Shown: positions 1-8,573 of the stretch, in pieces
How positions within the stretch are numbered: the first letter of the stretch is position 1
Layout: each line of letters begins with the position of its first letter
Assembly (NCBI RefSeq): GCF_943914685.1
Contig: NZ_CALUCZ010000008.1
Location: 1 to 64,000 of the forward strand
Origin: an uncultured Mobiluncus sp.
GTDB lineage: Bacteria; Actinomycetota; Actinomycetes; Actinomycetales; Actinomycetaceae
DNA length: 64,000 nt
Direction of reading: 5' to 3'
Notes under the pieces: model-generated
The model's database searches: none
Seen by the model: only the letters and a program-made list of their open reading frames with translations
Told to the model about the DNA's origin: nothing
Translations under genes and position numbers: made by a program

Positions 1-215
1 ACTATTGTCGCAAAACGCTCACCCCCCAGCCTCTCGCTGAGTCGCCCCCACCGCTCCCAGCCCCGCCAACCCGAATTCTGGTGTCTATAACCTGGATTTC
101 AGTGCTATTGGGGTGTCAAACCTCCTTGGATTTCGGGGTGTTCGTGGGTTAAAGGTGAAAATAGGGCAGTAGCTGCCAATAATGGCAGCTACTCCCTAAA
201 TCCCACTAGTTATTC
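1..215. repeat. Dispersed palindromic intergenic repeat, copy 1 (cut by window edge)
   Basis: The first 50 bases match 10351-10400 closely, and 97-215 matches 10436-10575 with scattered differences. The core stem-loop is at 164-196: left arm GGGCAGTAGCTGCCA, loop ATAA, right arm TGGCAGCTACTCCC, with one unpaired C. It lies downstream of the lipoprotein gene that ends at 259 on the minus strand. No coding sequence is evident in 1-258. Confidence 0.85.
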
Positions 216-258
216 ACAACCCGGGCAGGTATGTCAAACCTCGCGCAGTCCGTTTGGG

Positions 259-1518
259 CTAGTTCTGCGGATTTGGATTCTGGGTGGGGTCGGTCGGCTC
301 AGGGGACGGATTAGCTTGGTCTGGAATATTTGGCCCGAATGACTGCGGTTGACCAAACTGGGTCTGTCCAGGCTGATTCTGCTGTCCAAACTGAGTTTGC
401 GGCTGTCCCGGCTGCGCTGGCTGAGCCGGGGTACCCGGCTGAGCAAAGGGAGTTGCTGGTTGGGCAGGTTGTCCTGGTTGCCCCGCACTCGGCTGAGCAA
501 AGGGGTTTGCCGGTTGGGCTTGTCCCGGTTGCCCTGGCTGTGGCTGTCCGGGTTGAGCGTAAGGCTGCGGTTGCCCGGGTTGCCCGGGCTGACCGAACTG
601 GGGCTGCCCTGGCTGAACTGGCTGTCCAACTCCGGGTTGTCCAGGTTGCCCCGGTTGCATGGGTTGTCCAAACTGGGGCTGTCCCGGTTGTACTGGTTGC
701 CCAGGTTGCCCAGGTTGCCCGTAGTTCATCGGCTGGCCGAATTGGTTAGCCGGAACCGCTTTTGCCTTGCTCTTTTTCACCAGCACCACAATGAGAATAA
801 CGATGCCGGCAACTATCAGAATCCCAAAAATGGCCATCCCCACGAGGAACTTGCCGATTCCTTCGGCCACGGATTTCCCAGCATCGGTGAGGTCATTGTC
901 CGGGTCATACTCGGAATCAGCCTCATCACCGGCATTTCCGCCAGGAATCCCAGGCGAGGATACAACCTTAACCTCGCTGCCGATGTCGGTCATGTCCAGC
1001 GTCACGGTATCGCCCTTGAAATCAACGGGTTGCCCGTCCACGGTGGCGGTTTTGATGCCGTGGGGCATCTGGATTATCAGGTTCATGGTGATTGAGTCCA
1101 TACCATACTCGCTCATATCACCAGCATCGTCCAGTTCCGATTTCAAGTCATCAATCTGCTCTTTGGGCAGGAACAGAACCAGGTCATCGCCTTCTTTTTT
1201 CAGGTTCTCGCTTGAATCGAGATTCTGTTCCTGCGGCAGAATAATCTCGCATTTCATGTCCCCGCCAGAACTCAAATCTTTGACCGTGGCCTCGTCCTCA
1301 TCTTCCATATCCGCGAGATCCTGGCAGGTCACTTCCTCGCCGTCGTTCATGGAGGAAAGCATGTCCTTTTCGGCTTCGCTCATCGCGACGATAACCGAGG
1401 GCTTAATAGTGTTCTCGTCGATAACTTTCAGTTTGACGTCCATTTCGCAGCCGCTCAACGCCACCAACGCGATTGCTGCGATGCCCGCTACCAGGCTTTT
1501 CTTGTGCAAACTCCGCAT
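259..1518 (-). CDS. LppM-like lipoprotein with a transmembrane segment and Gln/Pro/Gly-rich tail
   Basis: The protein has 419 residues and begins with a lipoprotein signal peptide whose lipobox LSGC places the acylated Cys at residue 24. Residues about 25-200 resemble the LppM domain (acidic, with MDVKLKVIDENT near the start and ITMNLIIQMP further on). A hydrophobic segment at about 222-247 is followed by basic residues (KKSKAK). A tail of about 160 residues is made of QPGQPGQP/QFGQP repeats. Lipid anchor plus TM would place the LppM domain outside and the tail in the cytoplasm. The RBS GAAAGG precedes the ATG. LppM proteins are envelope-associated in actinobacteria. The exact function here is unknown. 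Confidence 0.8.
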   Translation of the reverse strand: MRSLHKKSLVAGIAAIALVALSGCEMDVKLKVIDENTIKPSVIVAMSEAEKDMLSSMNDGEEVTCQDLADMEDEDEATVKDLSSGGDMKCEIILPQEQNLDSSENLKKEGDDLVLFLPKEQIDDLKSELDDAGDMSEYGMDSITMNLIIQMPHGIKTATVDGQPVDFKGDTVTLDMTDIGSEVKVVSSPGIPGGNAGDEADSEYDPDNDLTDAGKSVAEGIGKFLVGMAIFGILIVAGIVILIVVLVKKSKAKAVPANQFGQPMNYGQPGQPGQPVQPGQPQFGQPMQPGQPGQPGVGQPVQPGQPQFGQPGQPGQPQPYAQPGQPQPGQPGQAQPANPFAQPSAGQPGQPAQPATPFAQPGTPAQPAQPGQPQTQFGQQNQPGQTQFGQPQSFGPNIPDQANPSPEPTDPTQNPNPQN

Positions 1519-1596
1519 TTGTTTGCCTTTCTAGGTTTCCGGGAAACGACCCAACGCCGATTCCTCACCTCGAAAATATCAGATGTGCTTGATGCC

Positions 1597-1621
1597 GAAA
1601 ATACCCTTTTGGGTTATTTTC
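1597..1621. terminator. Possible weak hairpin downstream of nhaA
   Basis: The segment GAAAATACCC-TTTT-GGGTTATTTTC folds into an A/T-rich hairpin with one bulge. It lies between the end of nhaA and the start of the lipoprotein gene, both on the minus strand, so it could end nhaA transcripts. The remainder of 1519-1766 shows no convincing gene. Confidence 0.3.
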
Positions 1622-1766
1622 CTAGTCGCGCGGGTTCGGGTGGATGCACAAGGGCGGGTCACGCGTTCCTCAGTCCGTGGGGTCAGCCGGGTGGGCGGGG
1701 ACGCTTGACTGAATCCTCGCGCAACCGGAAAATCGTTAACTTTCACCCGAAAAACCGGGCAAAACC

Positions 1767-3134
1767 TCACTCGTGAGCGTGCGACCGGCGGAAAGCCAGG
1801 CGCAGCTGTAAAGCGATAGCACCCAAGATAATGGACAGCGCGGTGCCCATGACCACGCCGATAGAACCGGCTTGGGTCAACAAATCATCGCCACGGAAAG
1901 ACAGGTGCGAAATCAGCAGCGCCACCGTGAAACCAATCCCCGCCACCAGCGAAATCGGAACCATATCACCCATGGTCACGCCCTTTTCCAAGTGGAGAGG
2001 AGTGAACTTTTCCATCACGAATACGGAACCGGAAATCCCCAGCAACTTACCGAAAGGCAATGCCAGCATGACGGCCACGGCCACGGGATTGGTCAGCATC
2101 TTGAGCGCCCCGCCAGGGGTGTCCACAATGTCCACGCCAGCGGCAAAGAAAGCAAAGAACGGCACCGCAAACGCGGCCGAAACCGGGTTGACCTTCATAG
2201 AAATCTGTTCCACCAGGTTGTGAACTTCCCAGTCGCGCTTGTCAGCAGGAACCACCATACCCAAAACTACTCCGGCAATCGTGGCGTGAATGCCGGAAAC
2301 CAGCATGAAGTACCAGGTCAGTATCCCCAGGGGAATCAGGAAATACCAGTGACCTTTCCGCTTGTGACACAGGAACCCGAACAGGGCCGCACACGCCGCC
2401 ATCGGCAGCAGGAAAACGAGATTCAGGTTAGAGCCATAGAACACGGCGATGACGATAATCCCGCCCAGGTCGTCGGCTACCGCCAGGGTCAACAGGAAGG
2501 TCCGGGCCCCGTTGGGCAGGCCGCGGCCAAAAATCTGCAAAATCGCGACCGCGAAAGCAATATCTGTAGCGGTCGGAATGGCCCAGCCGTGCCACGCTCC
2601 TGAACCGGTAATAGCGGTGACCGCCACGAAAACCAGGGCGGGCCCGGCCATGCCAAAGGCGGCAGCAATAATCGGCATCGCCGCGGTTCGCGGATCGTGC
2701 AGGGCACCGTGAGTGAACTCTTCCTTTAGCTCCAACCCGACCGTGAAAAAGAAAATCGCCAGGATACCGTCACGCGCCCACTCTTCAATAGGCATGGACA
2801 GGTGCAGTTTTTGCAGCACCGACAGGCTGTCAGCAGCGGCGGCCTGCGCCAAGCCGGGGTCGGGCACAAACTGTGCCACGGCCTGATAGCCCTCACGGAA
2901 CGGGGTGTTGGCAAAAACTAGGGCGATGACGGCGGCAATAATCAGAATCATGCCCCCGACGATGTCGTCGGAAACAAACCGGGCGAACCGCTGCTGAGCA
3001 CTGAGACGTTCTTCACCAACTCGAACCGCGGCGTCGTAATCTTCCGGGGACGGACCGGCTAAATCCTGCTCGCCAAAAAGACCCTTGTTGAGATTTTCGT
3101 TTTCTTTATCATTGCTTGGCACTTCTTTGTCCAT
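1767..3134 (-). CDS. nhaA: Na+/H+ antiporter NhaA
   Basis: This is a secondary transporter that exchanges cytoplasmic Na+ for external H+, giving sodium and alkaline pH tolerance. About 455 residues with 11-12 hydrophobic segments. Family hallmarks are visible: ATDIAFAVAI, the Asp pair in AVADDLGGI that corresponds to the ion-binding DD, and GIHATIAGVVLG. An N-terminal cytoplasmic extension of roughly 45 polar residues precedes the first membrane segment. An upstream in-frame TTG at 3170 would add 12 residues. I prefer the ATG at 3134 because a TACACT -10-like hexamer lies 7 bases upstream, suggesting a leaderless transcript. Confidence 0.93.
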   Translation of the reverse strand: MDKEVPSNDKENENLNKGLFGEQDLAGPSPEDYDAAVRVGEERLSAQQRFARFVSDDIVGGMILIIAAVIALVFANTPFREGYQAVAQFVPDPGLAQAAAADSLSVLQKLHLSMPIEEWARDGILAIFFFTVGLELKEEFTHGALHDPRTAAMPIIAAAFGMAGPALVFVAVTAITGSGAWHGWAIPTATDIAFAVAILQIFGRGLPNGARTFLLTLAVADDLGGIIVIAVFYGSNLNLVFLLPMAACAALFGFLCHKRKGHWYFLIPLGILTWYFMLVSGIHATIAGVVLGMVVPADKRDWEVHNLVEQISMKVNPVSAAFAVPFFAFFAAGVDIVDTPGGALKMLTNPVAVAVMLALPFGKLLGISGSVFVMEKFTPLHLEKGVTMGDMVPISLVAGIGFTVALLISHLSFRGDDLLTQAGSIGVVMGTALSIILGAIALQLRLAFRRSHAHE

Positions 3135-3206
3135 ATTCAAAGTGTAGGGTCGATTTGAGTAAATTCCCAAATGAATAGATGATTAACCAGACTGAAAAAT
3201 GTGTGC

Positions 3207-3279
3207 GCCCCCGTAGCCCAATGGTAGAGGCAGCTGACTTAAAATCAGTTCAGTGTCGGTTCGAATCCGACCGGGGGTA
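3207..3279 (+). tRNA. tRNA-Leu (anticodon UAA), short variable loop
   Basis: A 73-nt cloverleaf with acceptor stem GCCCCCG/CGGGGGT (terminal G-U pair), discriminator A, anticodon stem GCTGA/TCAGT and loop CTTAAAA giving anticodon UAA. The T arm is GTCGG-TTCGAAT-CCGAC. The variable loop is only 5 nt (TCAGT), so this has class I architecture although leucine tRNAs normally carry a long variable arm. CCA is not encoded. A T6 run follows at 3283. The convergent response regulator ends at 3305. Confidence 0.9.
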
Positions 3280-3304
3280 CAGTTTTTTCGCCAGTGCGGC
3301 GGGT

Positions 3305-4033
3305 TTACGCGGAAACGAGGCCGTTTTCGTAGGCAAAAATGACGGCTTGTACTCGGTCGCGGGCGCCAATCTTGTTCAAGATATTGCCCACGTGGGTTTT
3401 CACCGTGGTCATCGAAATGAACAGTTGCGTGGCGATTTCCTGATTGGTCAGCCCCTGGGCGATGAGGGTGAGGACCTCGGTTTCCCGATCGGTGAGGCTG
3501 TCCAGCAGGGCTTGGTCCACCAGATTCGTCTCCGCGTCGCTGTCCTGGTCGCCGGGCAGCTGCGGGGCAAACATTTCCAACATTCGTTTCGTCACGCGCG
3601 GGGAAATCGTGGCGTCCCCGTGGGCGACATTGCGGATAGCGCCGATGAGTTCCTCTGGTTTGGCGTCTTTCAACAGGAATCCGCTGGCGCCGGCCCGCAG
3701 CGCTGCGAAAGCGTATTCGTCCAGGTCAAAAGTGGTGAGAATGAGGACTTTCACGTTCGGGTTACCGGCAACAATTTCCGAGGTCGCCTCGATACCGTTC
3801 ATATTGGGCATTCGCACGTCCATCAGCACCACGTCCGGCGTGGTTGCTTTGACCATCTGTAGCGCGGTTTTGCCGTCTGCCGCTTCGCCCACCACCGTGA
3901 TATCGTCCGCCGCCTCCAGCACCATTCGAAACCCCATGCGGATTAGGGATTGGTCGTCGACCAGCAGCACTTTGATGGTTTCACTAGGCGTGGACTGTCC
4001 AGCTTGGGCAGTGTCGTTTTCTTTTTCACTCAC
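3305..4033 (-). CDS. NarL/LuxR-family response regulator
   Basis: 242 residues. The N-terminal receiver domain (about 19-135) shows the acidic pair in VDDQSL, the phosphoacceptor Asp in VVLMDVRMP and the conserved Lys in LLKDAKP. The C-terminal LuxR-type helix-turn-helix (about 175-240) contains LTDRETEVLTLIAQGLTNQE and TVKTHVGNI. It is a DNA-binding transcription factor that should be phosphorylated by the histidine kinase encoded just upstream (25-bp gap, same strand). The start is GTG with AGGGGA upstream. The regulon cannot be told from the window. Confidence 0.93.
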   Translation of the reverse strand: MSEKENDTAQAGQSTPSETIKVLLVDDQSLIRMGFRMVLEAADDITVVGEAADGKTALQMVKATTPDVVLMDVRMPNMNGIEATSEIVAGNPNVKVLILTTFDLDEYAFAALRAGASGFLLKDAKPEELIGAIRNVAHGDATISPRVTKRMLEMFAPQLPGDQDSDAETNLVDQALLDSLTDRETEVLTLIAQGLTNQEIATQLFISMTTVKTHVGNILNKIGARDRVQAVIFAYENGLVSA

Positions 4034-4058
4034 GTTTACATTGTCCCCTAAAAGTTGT

Positions 4059-5096
4059 TTATGCGGGCATAACCCAGCCCTCGGACTTCGGTGCTTCGGG
4101 TTGCCATTGCAAGGTCGCCTCTACCCGCCACCCTCCGGGGGTGGGACCAGCCTCCACGTGACCGTCATAAACCGCGGCGCGCTCGCGCATTCCAATCAGT
4201 CCTTTCCCACCGCCGGGATTAATCCCCGCCAAGGAAGTGGCGTTAAACACGACGATACGAATCCCGTTGTCCCGCACTTGTAAATCGACCTCAACCGCGG
4301 TGGAGGCGGGAGCGTGACGCAAAATGTTAGTCAAAGACTCTTGCACAATCCGATAAATCGTCAGCTGCAAAGGACCGTCAGCCGGCACCTCGTCCCCGGA
4401 ATAACGGTACGTAATCGGCAGGCCGGCCGCCCGGAACTGGGCAATAAGTCCATCCATTTCCGCCAAATCCGGGGAGGGAGTGAAACGGACTTCCTCTGGC
4501 GAGGACGTTTGGGCGTCCGGAGAGGCGTTCGGGTCAAGGTTCTGGGGCACTTCGGTGGGTTGGCGCAGCACTCCCACCAGGCGGCGCGTATCCGCCAGCG
4601 CTGCCCGTCCGGTTTCGCTCATATTGCGCAAGGCTTCCTTGGCGAGCTCGGGATTTTTGTCAATCGCGGCGGTGGCGCCATCACTCATCGCAATCAACAC
4701 CGTCAGCGAGTGAGCCACAATATCGTGCATTTCTCGGGCAATCCGGGCGCGTTCGTCAGCGACCGCAATCTGTTCAGACTGCTCGCGTTCCAGCTCTAAC
4801 TGCCGGTTGCGCAACGTCAACTCGTCCACCCGGTCTCGTCCCAACTGAACAATGCGCGCCAACAACACCGCCACCACCATCAGCAGGGTGATGACCAGCG
4901 CCATCATGCCGCGAGCGGCCACGTTTTCCTGCGGTTCCAAGAAACCCGCTTGGACCACCACCAAAATGCCGACCCCGAACAGCACTACGAATGTGACCAG
5001 CAGCAACACGTTAGACACGACTCCGCGCAAGGTTTGCCGCCGAGCGGGGTCAGTTTTGCCGCCGGGGTTGCGAGGTTTCTGGCTTTCAGTCACCAA
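4059..5096 (-). CDS. NarL-type sensor histidine kinase (HisKA_3/HATPase_c)
   Basis: 345 residues. Two transmembrane segments at about 27-48 and 64-82 bracket a very short outside loop, so the sensor probably detects a membrane or envelope signal. A coiled linker leads to the HisKA_3 dimerisation box with phospho-His in REMHDIVAHSLTVLI. The HATPase domain has the N box ESLTNILRHAP and a G box in GGGKGLIGMRERA. It pairs with the response regulator downstream. The start is uncertain: TTG at 5096 or GTG at 5093, neither with a strong RBS. Confidence 0.92.
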   Translation of the reverse strand: MVTESQKPRNPGGKTDPARRQTLRGVVSNVLLLVTFVVLFGVGILVVVQAGFLEPQENVAARGMMALVITLLMVVAVLLARIVQLGRDRVDELTLRNRQLELEREQSEQIAVADERARIAREMHDIVAHSLTVLIAMSDGATAAIDKNPELAKEALRNMSETGRAALADTRRLVGVLRQPTEVPQNLDPNASPDAQTSSPEEVRFTPSPDLAEMDGLIAQFRAAGLPITYRYSGDEVPADGPLQLTIYRIVQESLTNILRHAPASTAVEVDLQVRDNGIRIVVFNATSLAGINPGGGKGLIGMRERAAVYDGHVEAGPTPGGWRVEATLQWQPEAPKSEGWVMPA

Positions 5097-5235
5097 CCTA
5101 TTGTGACACAGCTGGTTTTCCCCGGCTCCGCGACAGGGCTGCGCCCTGAGAAATCCCCCCGCAGCAGGAGGACTGTGCCGTGGCAGTATCGCGGAAATCC
5201 GCTACGATTAAACCGTTGAGACAATAAGGAGAGAC

Positions 5236-6129
5236 ATGAGCAACCCAGTGTTTACCCGCAACAAAGTTTTTACCGAGCGTACTCCGGGAGGTTACCCGAC
5301 TATGCCCGGCTACCAAGTCGGCGGCGGAGCAACCCAAACTTATCCTGGCAATGCTCCCCAAGTGAGCTACGCGCCGGAACAACCCCAGCAGTTCTCCACC
5401 CCGCAAGGCCAGGAACAATATGGCACGGTCTCTGCCAGCCGTCCCGTCACCATGGACGATGTTTTGATTAAGACGGTGCTGACTTTCGGGACCCTCCTGC
5501 TTTTTGGCGCCGGGGCTTGGGCGTTGACCGCAGCCAATCCGGGTCTGGGCATGAGCGTGGCGTTTACCTCGATGATTGTGGCCTTGGTGTTGGGTCTGGT
5601 GAACTCGTTTAAGCGCCGTCCCTCCCCGGTTCTGATTTTGGGTTACGCCGCTTTTGAGGGCCTCATGCTGGGCGGCATTTCCAGCCTGTTCGCCGCGCTT
5701 TACGACGGTGTGGTGATGAAAGCTATCGTGGCGACCCTGGTTACCACCCTGGTGATGCTGGTGCTGTTTAAGACCAAGGTGGTGCGTAACTCTCCGACCT
5801 TGATGCGGGTCGTCATGGTCGGTATGTTCTCGATTTTTGTGTTCTACCTGGGCAACTTAGTGGTCAGCCTCATCAACCCTGCCTGGTCTTTCTACGGTCC
5901 GAACGCCCCGACTATCGGTGGTTTCCCGCTGTGGATTCTCGTCAGCCTCATCGCTATCGGCCTAGCGGCGTTCTCGCTGGTCACGGACTTTGACTACATC
6001 GTTACCGCGGTCAATAACGGGGCGCCCCAGGAGACCGCCTGGACGGCCGCTTTTGGGCTCATGGTGACCTTGGTCTGGCTCTACATTGAATTCCTGCGGA
6101 TTTTCGCCTACTTTGCCTCCGATAACTAG
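5236..6129 (+). CDS. Bax inhibitor-1 / YccA family membrane protein
   Basis: 297 residues. A disordered Gln/Pro/Tyr-rich N-terminus of about 70 residues is followed by seven hydrophobic segments. Bacterial BI-1 features are seen: GYAAFEGLMLGGISSLF, YLGNLVVSLINP, and the C-terminal FDYIVTAVNNGAPQETAW followed by LYIEFLRIFAYFA. Family members are multi-pass proteins linked in some cases to pH-dependent Ca2+ leak. The bacterial role is not settled. The ATG is preceded by AAGGAGA. It is transcribed divergently from the two-component pair. Confidence 0.9.
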   Translation: MSNPVFTRNKVFTERTPGGYPTMPGYQVGGGATQTYPGNAPQVSYAPEQPQQFSTPQGQEQYGTVSASRPVTMDDVLIKTVLTFGTLLLFGAGAWALTAANPGLGMSVAFTSMIVALVLGLVNSFKRRPSPVLILGYAAFEGLMLGGISSLFAALYDGVVMKAIVATLVTTLVMLVLFKTKVVRNSPTLMRVVMVGMFSIFVFYLGNLVVSLINPAWSFYGPNAPTIGGFPLWILVSLIAIGLAAFSLVTDFDYIVTAVNNGAPQETAWTAAFGLMVTLVWLYIEFLRIFAYFASDN

Positions 6130-6252
6130 GTTTGTGTCCCGGAGTTTCCGGCTCTGACCCGGAACGGTTTCGCGCTTTCCCCGCGGGGAGGATTCTCCTT
6201 GCCCGCCCGCAGAAGCTAGACTTAAAGAAAACGACTCACGGAATCGAGAGTA

Positions 6253-6762
6253 ATGACTGTCAATATTCGCCCGCCTGAGGTTCAGGACGCCGCCGGCATG
6301 GGGGTGGCTCATGCCCGTATGTGGCTGGCGAACTATGGCGAATTTATTGACGAAAAATACCGTTACCGCTTTGATGAGCCGACTTTGGTTGGTCAATGGC
6401 ACAACCTGTTGACCTCGGATCCGGCAGGCCGCCGCATCGCTGTTGCGGTCGAGCACGGCCGGGTGGTCGGCATCGCCATGACGGTGCAGACGGTACGTAA
6501 CGAGCACGTGGCCCCGCCCGCTCGGGAACGGGAAGTGTCCATGCACTACCTGATGCCGGAATACCAGGGGCAAGGCTTGGGGCGGCGCTTGTTGGAATAC
6601 GTGGTTGGCCCGCAAGAACCAGCCCAGTTGTGGTTGCCCTCGGGGTATCCGGGGGAACAGCGGGCCCACCGGTTTTACCGTCGGGCCGGGTTCCTCTCGG
6701 ACGGGGCAATGACCGGCCGTGAGGTCAACTACGGGCTGACCTTGAACCGGATGGTGCGCTGA
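6253..6762 (+). CDS. GNAT family N-acetyltransferase
   Basis: 169 residues with the GNAT fold. The acetyl-CoA pyrophosphate loop is seen as YQGQGLGRRLLEYV (about 102-115), preceded by the beta-4 strand MHYLMPE. The C-terminal RAHRFYRRAGFLSDGA is the usual alpha-4/beta-7 signature. An N-terminal GMGVAHARMWLANYGEF is typical of small-molecule or ribosomal-type GNATs. The substrate is not predictable. The ATG follows a weak GAGAG. The flanking gaps of about 110-125 bp hold no other gene. Confidence 0.88.
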   Translation: MTVNIRPPEVQDAAGMGVAHARMWLANYGEFIDEKYRYRFDEPTLVGQWHNLLTSDPAGRRIAVAVEHGRVVGIAMTVQTVRNEHVAPPAREREVSMHYLMPEYQGQGLGRRLLEYVVGPQEPAQLWLPSGYPGEQRAHRFYRRAGFLSDGAMTGREVNYGLTLNRMVR

Positions 6763-6869
6763 GAGTTTTTCTTTTCCCCAGGTTCCCCGCTCGCCCCGCC
6801 GTGTCGCGACGTTCCTGATGGGCAGACTGTGAAATCCTTGAAAAACAAACAACCGAAAACGGAAGTGCG

Positions 6870-8399
6870 ATGGAGAAAAAACCGTTATTGAACGCCGGAG
6901 CCGAGTTTAGACGCGGGTGGTGGCGCGAGGTCATTTCCCGGCGGGACACCCAAAATCGGGTTCCCAACTTTGACGGACTGGAACCGACTGCCCCGCCCGA
7001 AGTGGAAAACGGCCCGAACTCGGCTTATGCCGTGTCGTGGCGGATTCGGGTGGCGGCCAGTTGGGCGTGGCGTTTCCTGGTAATCGTCGCGGCGCTAGGG
7101 CTGATTCTGTACGGAATCACGAAAGTTTCCATCATTTTCGTTCCCCTCGCGGTGGCGTTGCTGTTGACGTTGCTGCTGGAGCCGATGCATTTCCGGTTGC
7201 AAAAGTGGCATGTTCCCAAGACTTTATCCGCGGTCATTTCCCTGGTCGTGGGCGTGGGGCTGGTCGTGGCGATGGTGTGGATTGCGACCTCGCAGCTGGC
7301 TCACGGTGCGCCCGCCCTCCTGGCGAAAGCCGGGGGCGGCTTCGACAAGGCCCTAGCGTGGCTGAGTGACGGTCCCTTGGATTTGGACCAGGCGCAAATC
7401 GATAAATATATGCAAGATCTGACCGCTCAAATCACCGCCTTTGCCACCAAGTATTCTTCCTCCATCGCGTCCTCAGCGCTGTCGGTAACTTCCTCGGTCG
7501 CCAGCGTGGTCACCACCATCTTGATTTCGCTGTTCTGTCTGTTCTTTTTCCTCAAGGACGGTCGCCAAATCTGGATCTGGCTGATTCGAATGCTGCCGGT
7601 CCCCGCCCGCGAGCCGGTTCACGAGGCGGCCATTCGCGGCTGGACCACCTTGAACGGTTACATCAGGGCGCAGGCGCTGGTGGCTTTGGTGGACTCCGTT
7701 TTTATTTCCATCGGGGCGGCGATTCTGGGCGCGGGGTCAATGACTATCCCGCTGGCTTTGCTCATTTTTATCGGTTCCTTTATCCCGATTGTTGGTGCGG
7801 TCACCACCGGGGCTATCGCCGTGCTGATTCTGCTGCTGGATAAAGGTTTCATGGCAGCCGTCATCATGTTGATTGTGATTTTGGCGGTGCAACAGATTGA
7901 GTCCAACGTGCTGCAGCCGATGTTGATGTCCAACGCGGTCAGCTTGCACCCGCTGGCGGTGCTGCTGGGAGTGACGGCAGGAACCTTCCTGGCTGGAATC
8001 ATCGGGGCATTGCTGGTGGTGCCGGTCATTGCGTTCTGTAACACCGTGGTTCTGTACCTGACCGGGCACGATTCGATGCCGGAGCTGGCTACCCGCCACG
8101 ACCGTATCGGTGGAGCCCCCGGGACAGTTCACGCGCAGGTGGCCGCGTCCTATATCGGCGGCTCTAAGAAAGACACCGCGAAAGTTATGGAATCCCAGGA
8201 ACTTTCCCGGCAACAGGCTAGTGCGGCCGTTTCGTCCCCGGCGGACGGCCCGCTCGGGCGGACTGGTGACGCCCTGGCCTCGTCGGACACCCCGGCTGGT
8301 GAAGACCGGGCTGGTGCAGACGGCCCGCACACCCAGACTGGTGGCCCCTCCGCAGCAAACCCCGGCGACCCGGCTTTTCCCGAAAAATCCCAACCCTAA
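6870..8399 (+). CDS. AI-2E family transporter (TqsA/PerM-like permease)
   Basis: 509 residues. After about 55 polar residues come two membrane helices (about 60-110), then a soluble region of about 80 residues and a C-terminal block of 5-6 helices (about 205-390). The family motifs GSFIPIVGAVTTGAIAVLI and QQIESNVLQPMLMSNAVSLHPLAV are present. The last 110 residues are a low-complexity, Pro/Gly/Asp-rich cytoplasmic tail. Family members export small molecules (AI-2 for TqsA) or act as Na+/H+ antiporters, and the substrate here is unknown. The start ATG follows GGAAG. Confidence 0.88.
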   Translation: MEKKPLLNAGAEFRRGWWREVISRRDTQNRVPNFDGLEPTAPPEVENGPNSAYAVSWRIRVAASWAWRFLVIVAALGLILYGITKVSIIFVPLAVALLLTLLLEPMHFRLQKWHVPKTLSAVISLVVGVGLVVAMVWIATSQLAHGAPALLAKAGGGFDKALAWLSDGPLDLDQAQIDKYMQDLTAQITAFATKYSSSIASSALSVTSSVASVVTTILISLFCLFFFLKDGRQIWIWLIRMLPVPAREPVHEAAIRGWTTLNGYIRAQALVALVDSVFISIGAAILGAGSMTIPLALLIFIGSFIPIVGAVTTGAIAVLILLLDKGFMAAVIMLIVILAVQQIESNVLQPMLMSNAVSLHPLAVLLGVTAGTFLAGIIGALLVVPVIAFCNTVVLYLTGHDSMPELATRHDRIGGAPGTVHAQVAASYIGGSKKDTAKVMESQELSRQQASAAVSSPADGPLGRTGDALASSDTPAGEDRAGADGPHTQTGGPSAANPGDPAFPEKSQP

Positions 8400-8573
8400 C
8401 CTTGCCCTCACCTCGCAACAGCGTCAGCCCCGCGCGGAAAGCAGTGGTGAAAATTCGCTGCCTTTTTAAATGCTTTCCCACGCCTGTATGTAACAGGAGT
8501 AAAAACGTGAGATGATAGGGGAAGTTGAGCCTGGCAGTCTGGGCTCGCTGAAGTCCCGACGATTGAGGTTGCA

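Noticed and set aside
1579..1770. 63-codon ORF overlapping the nhaA stop by 4 bases
   Set aside because: The GTGA overlap looks like coupling, but the peptide is Arg/Thr-rich with no RBS or family resemblance.
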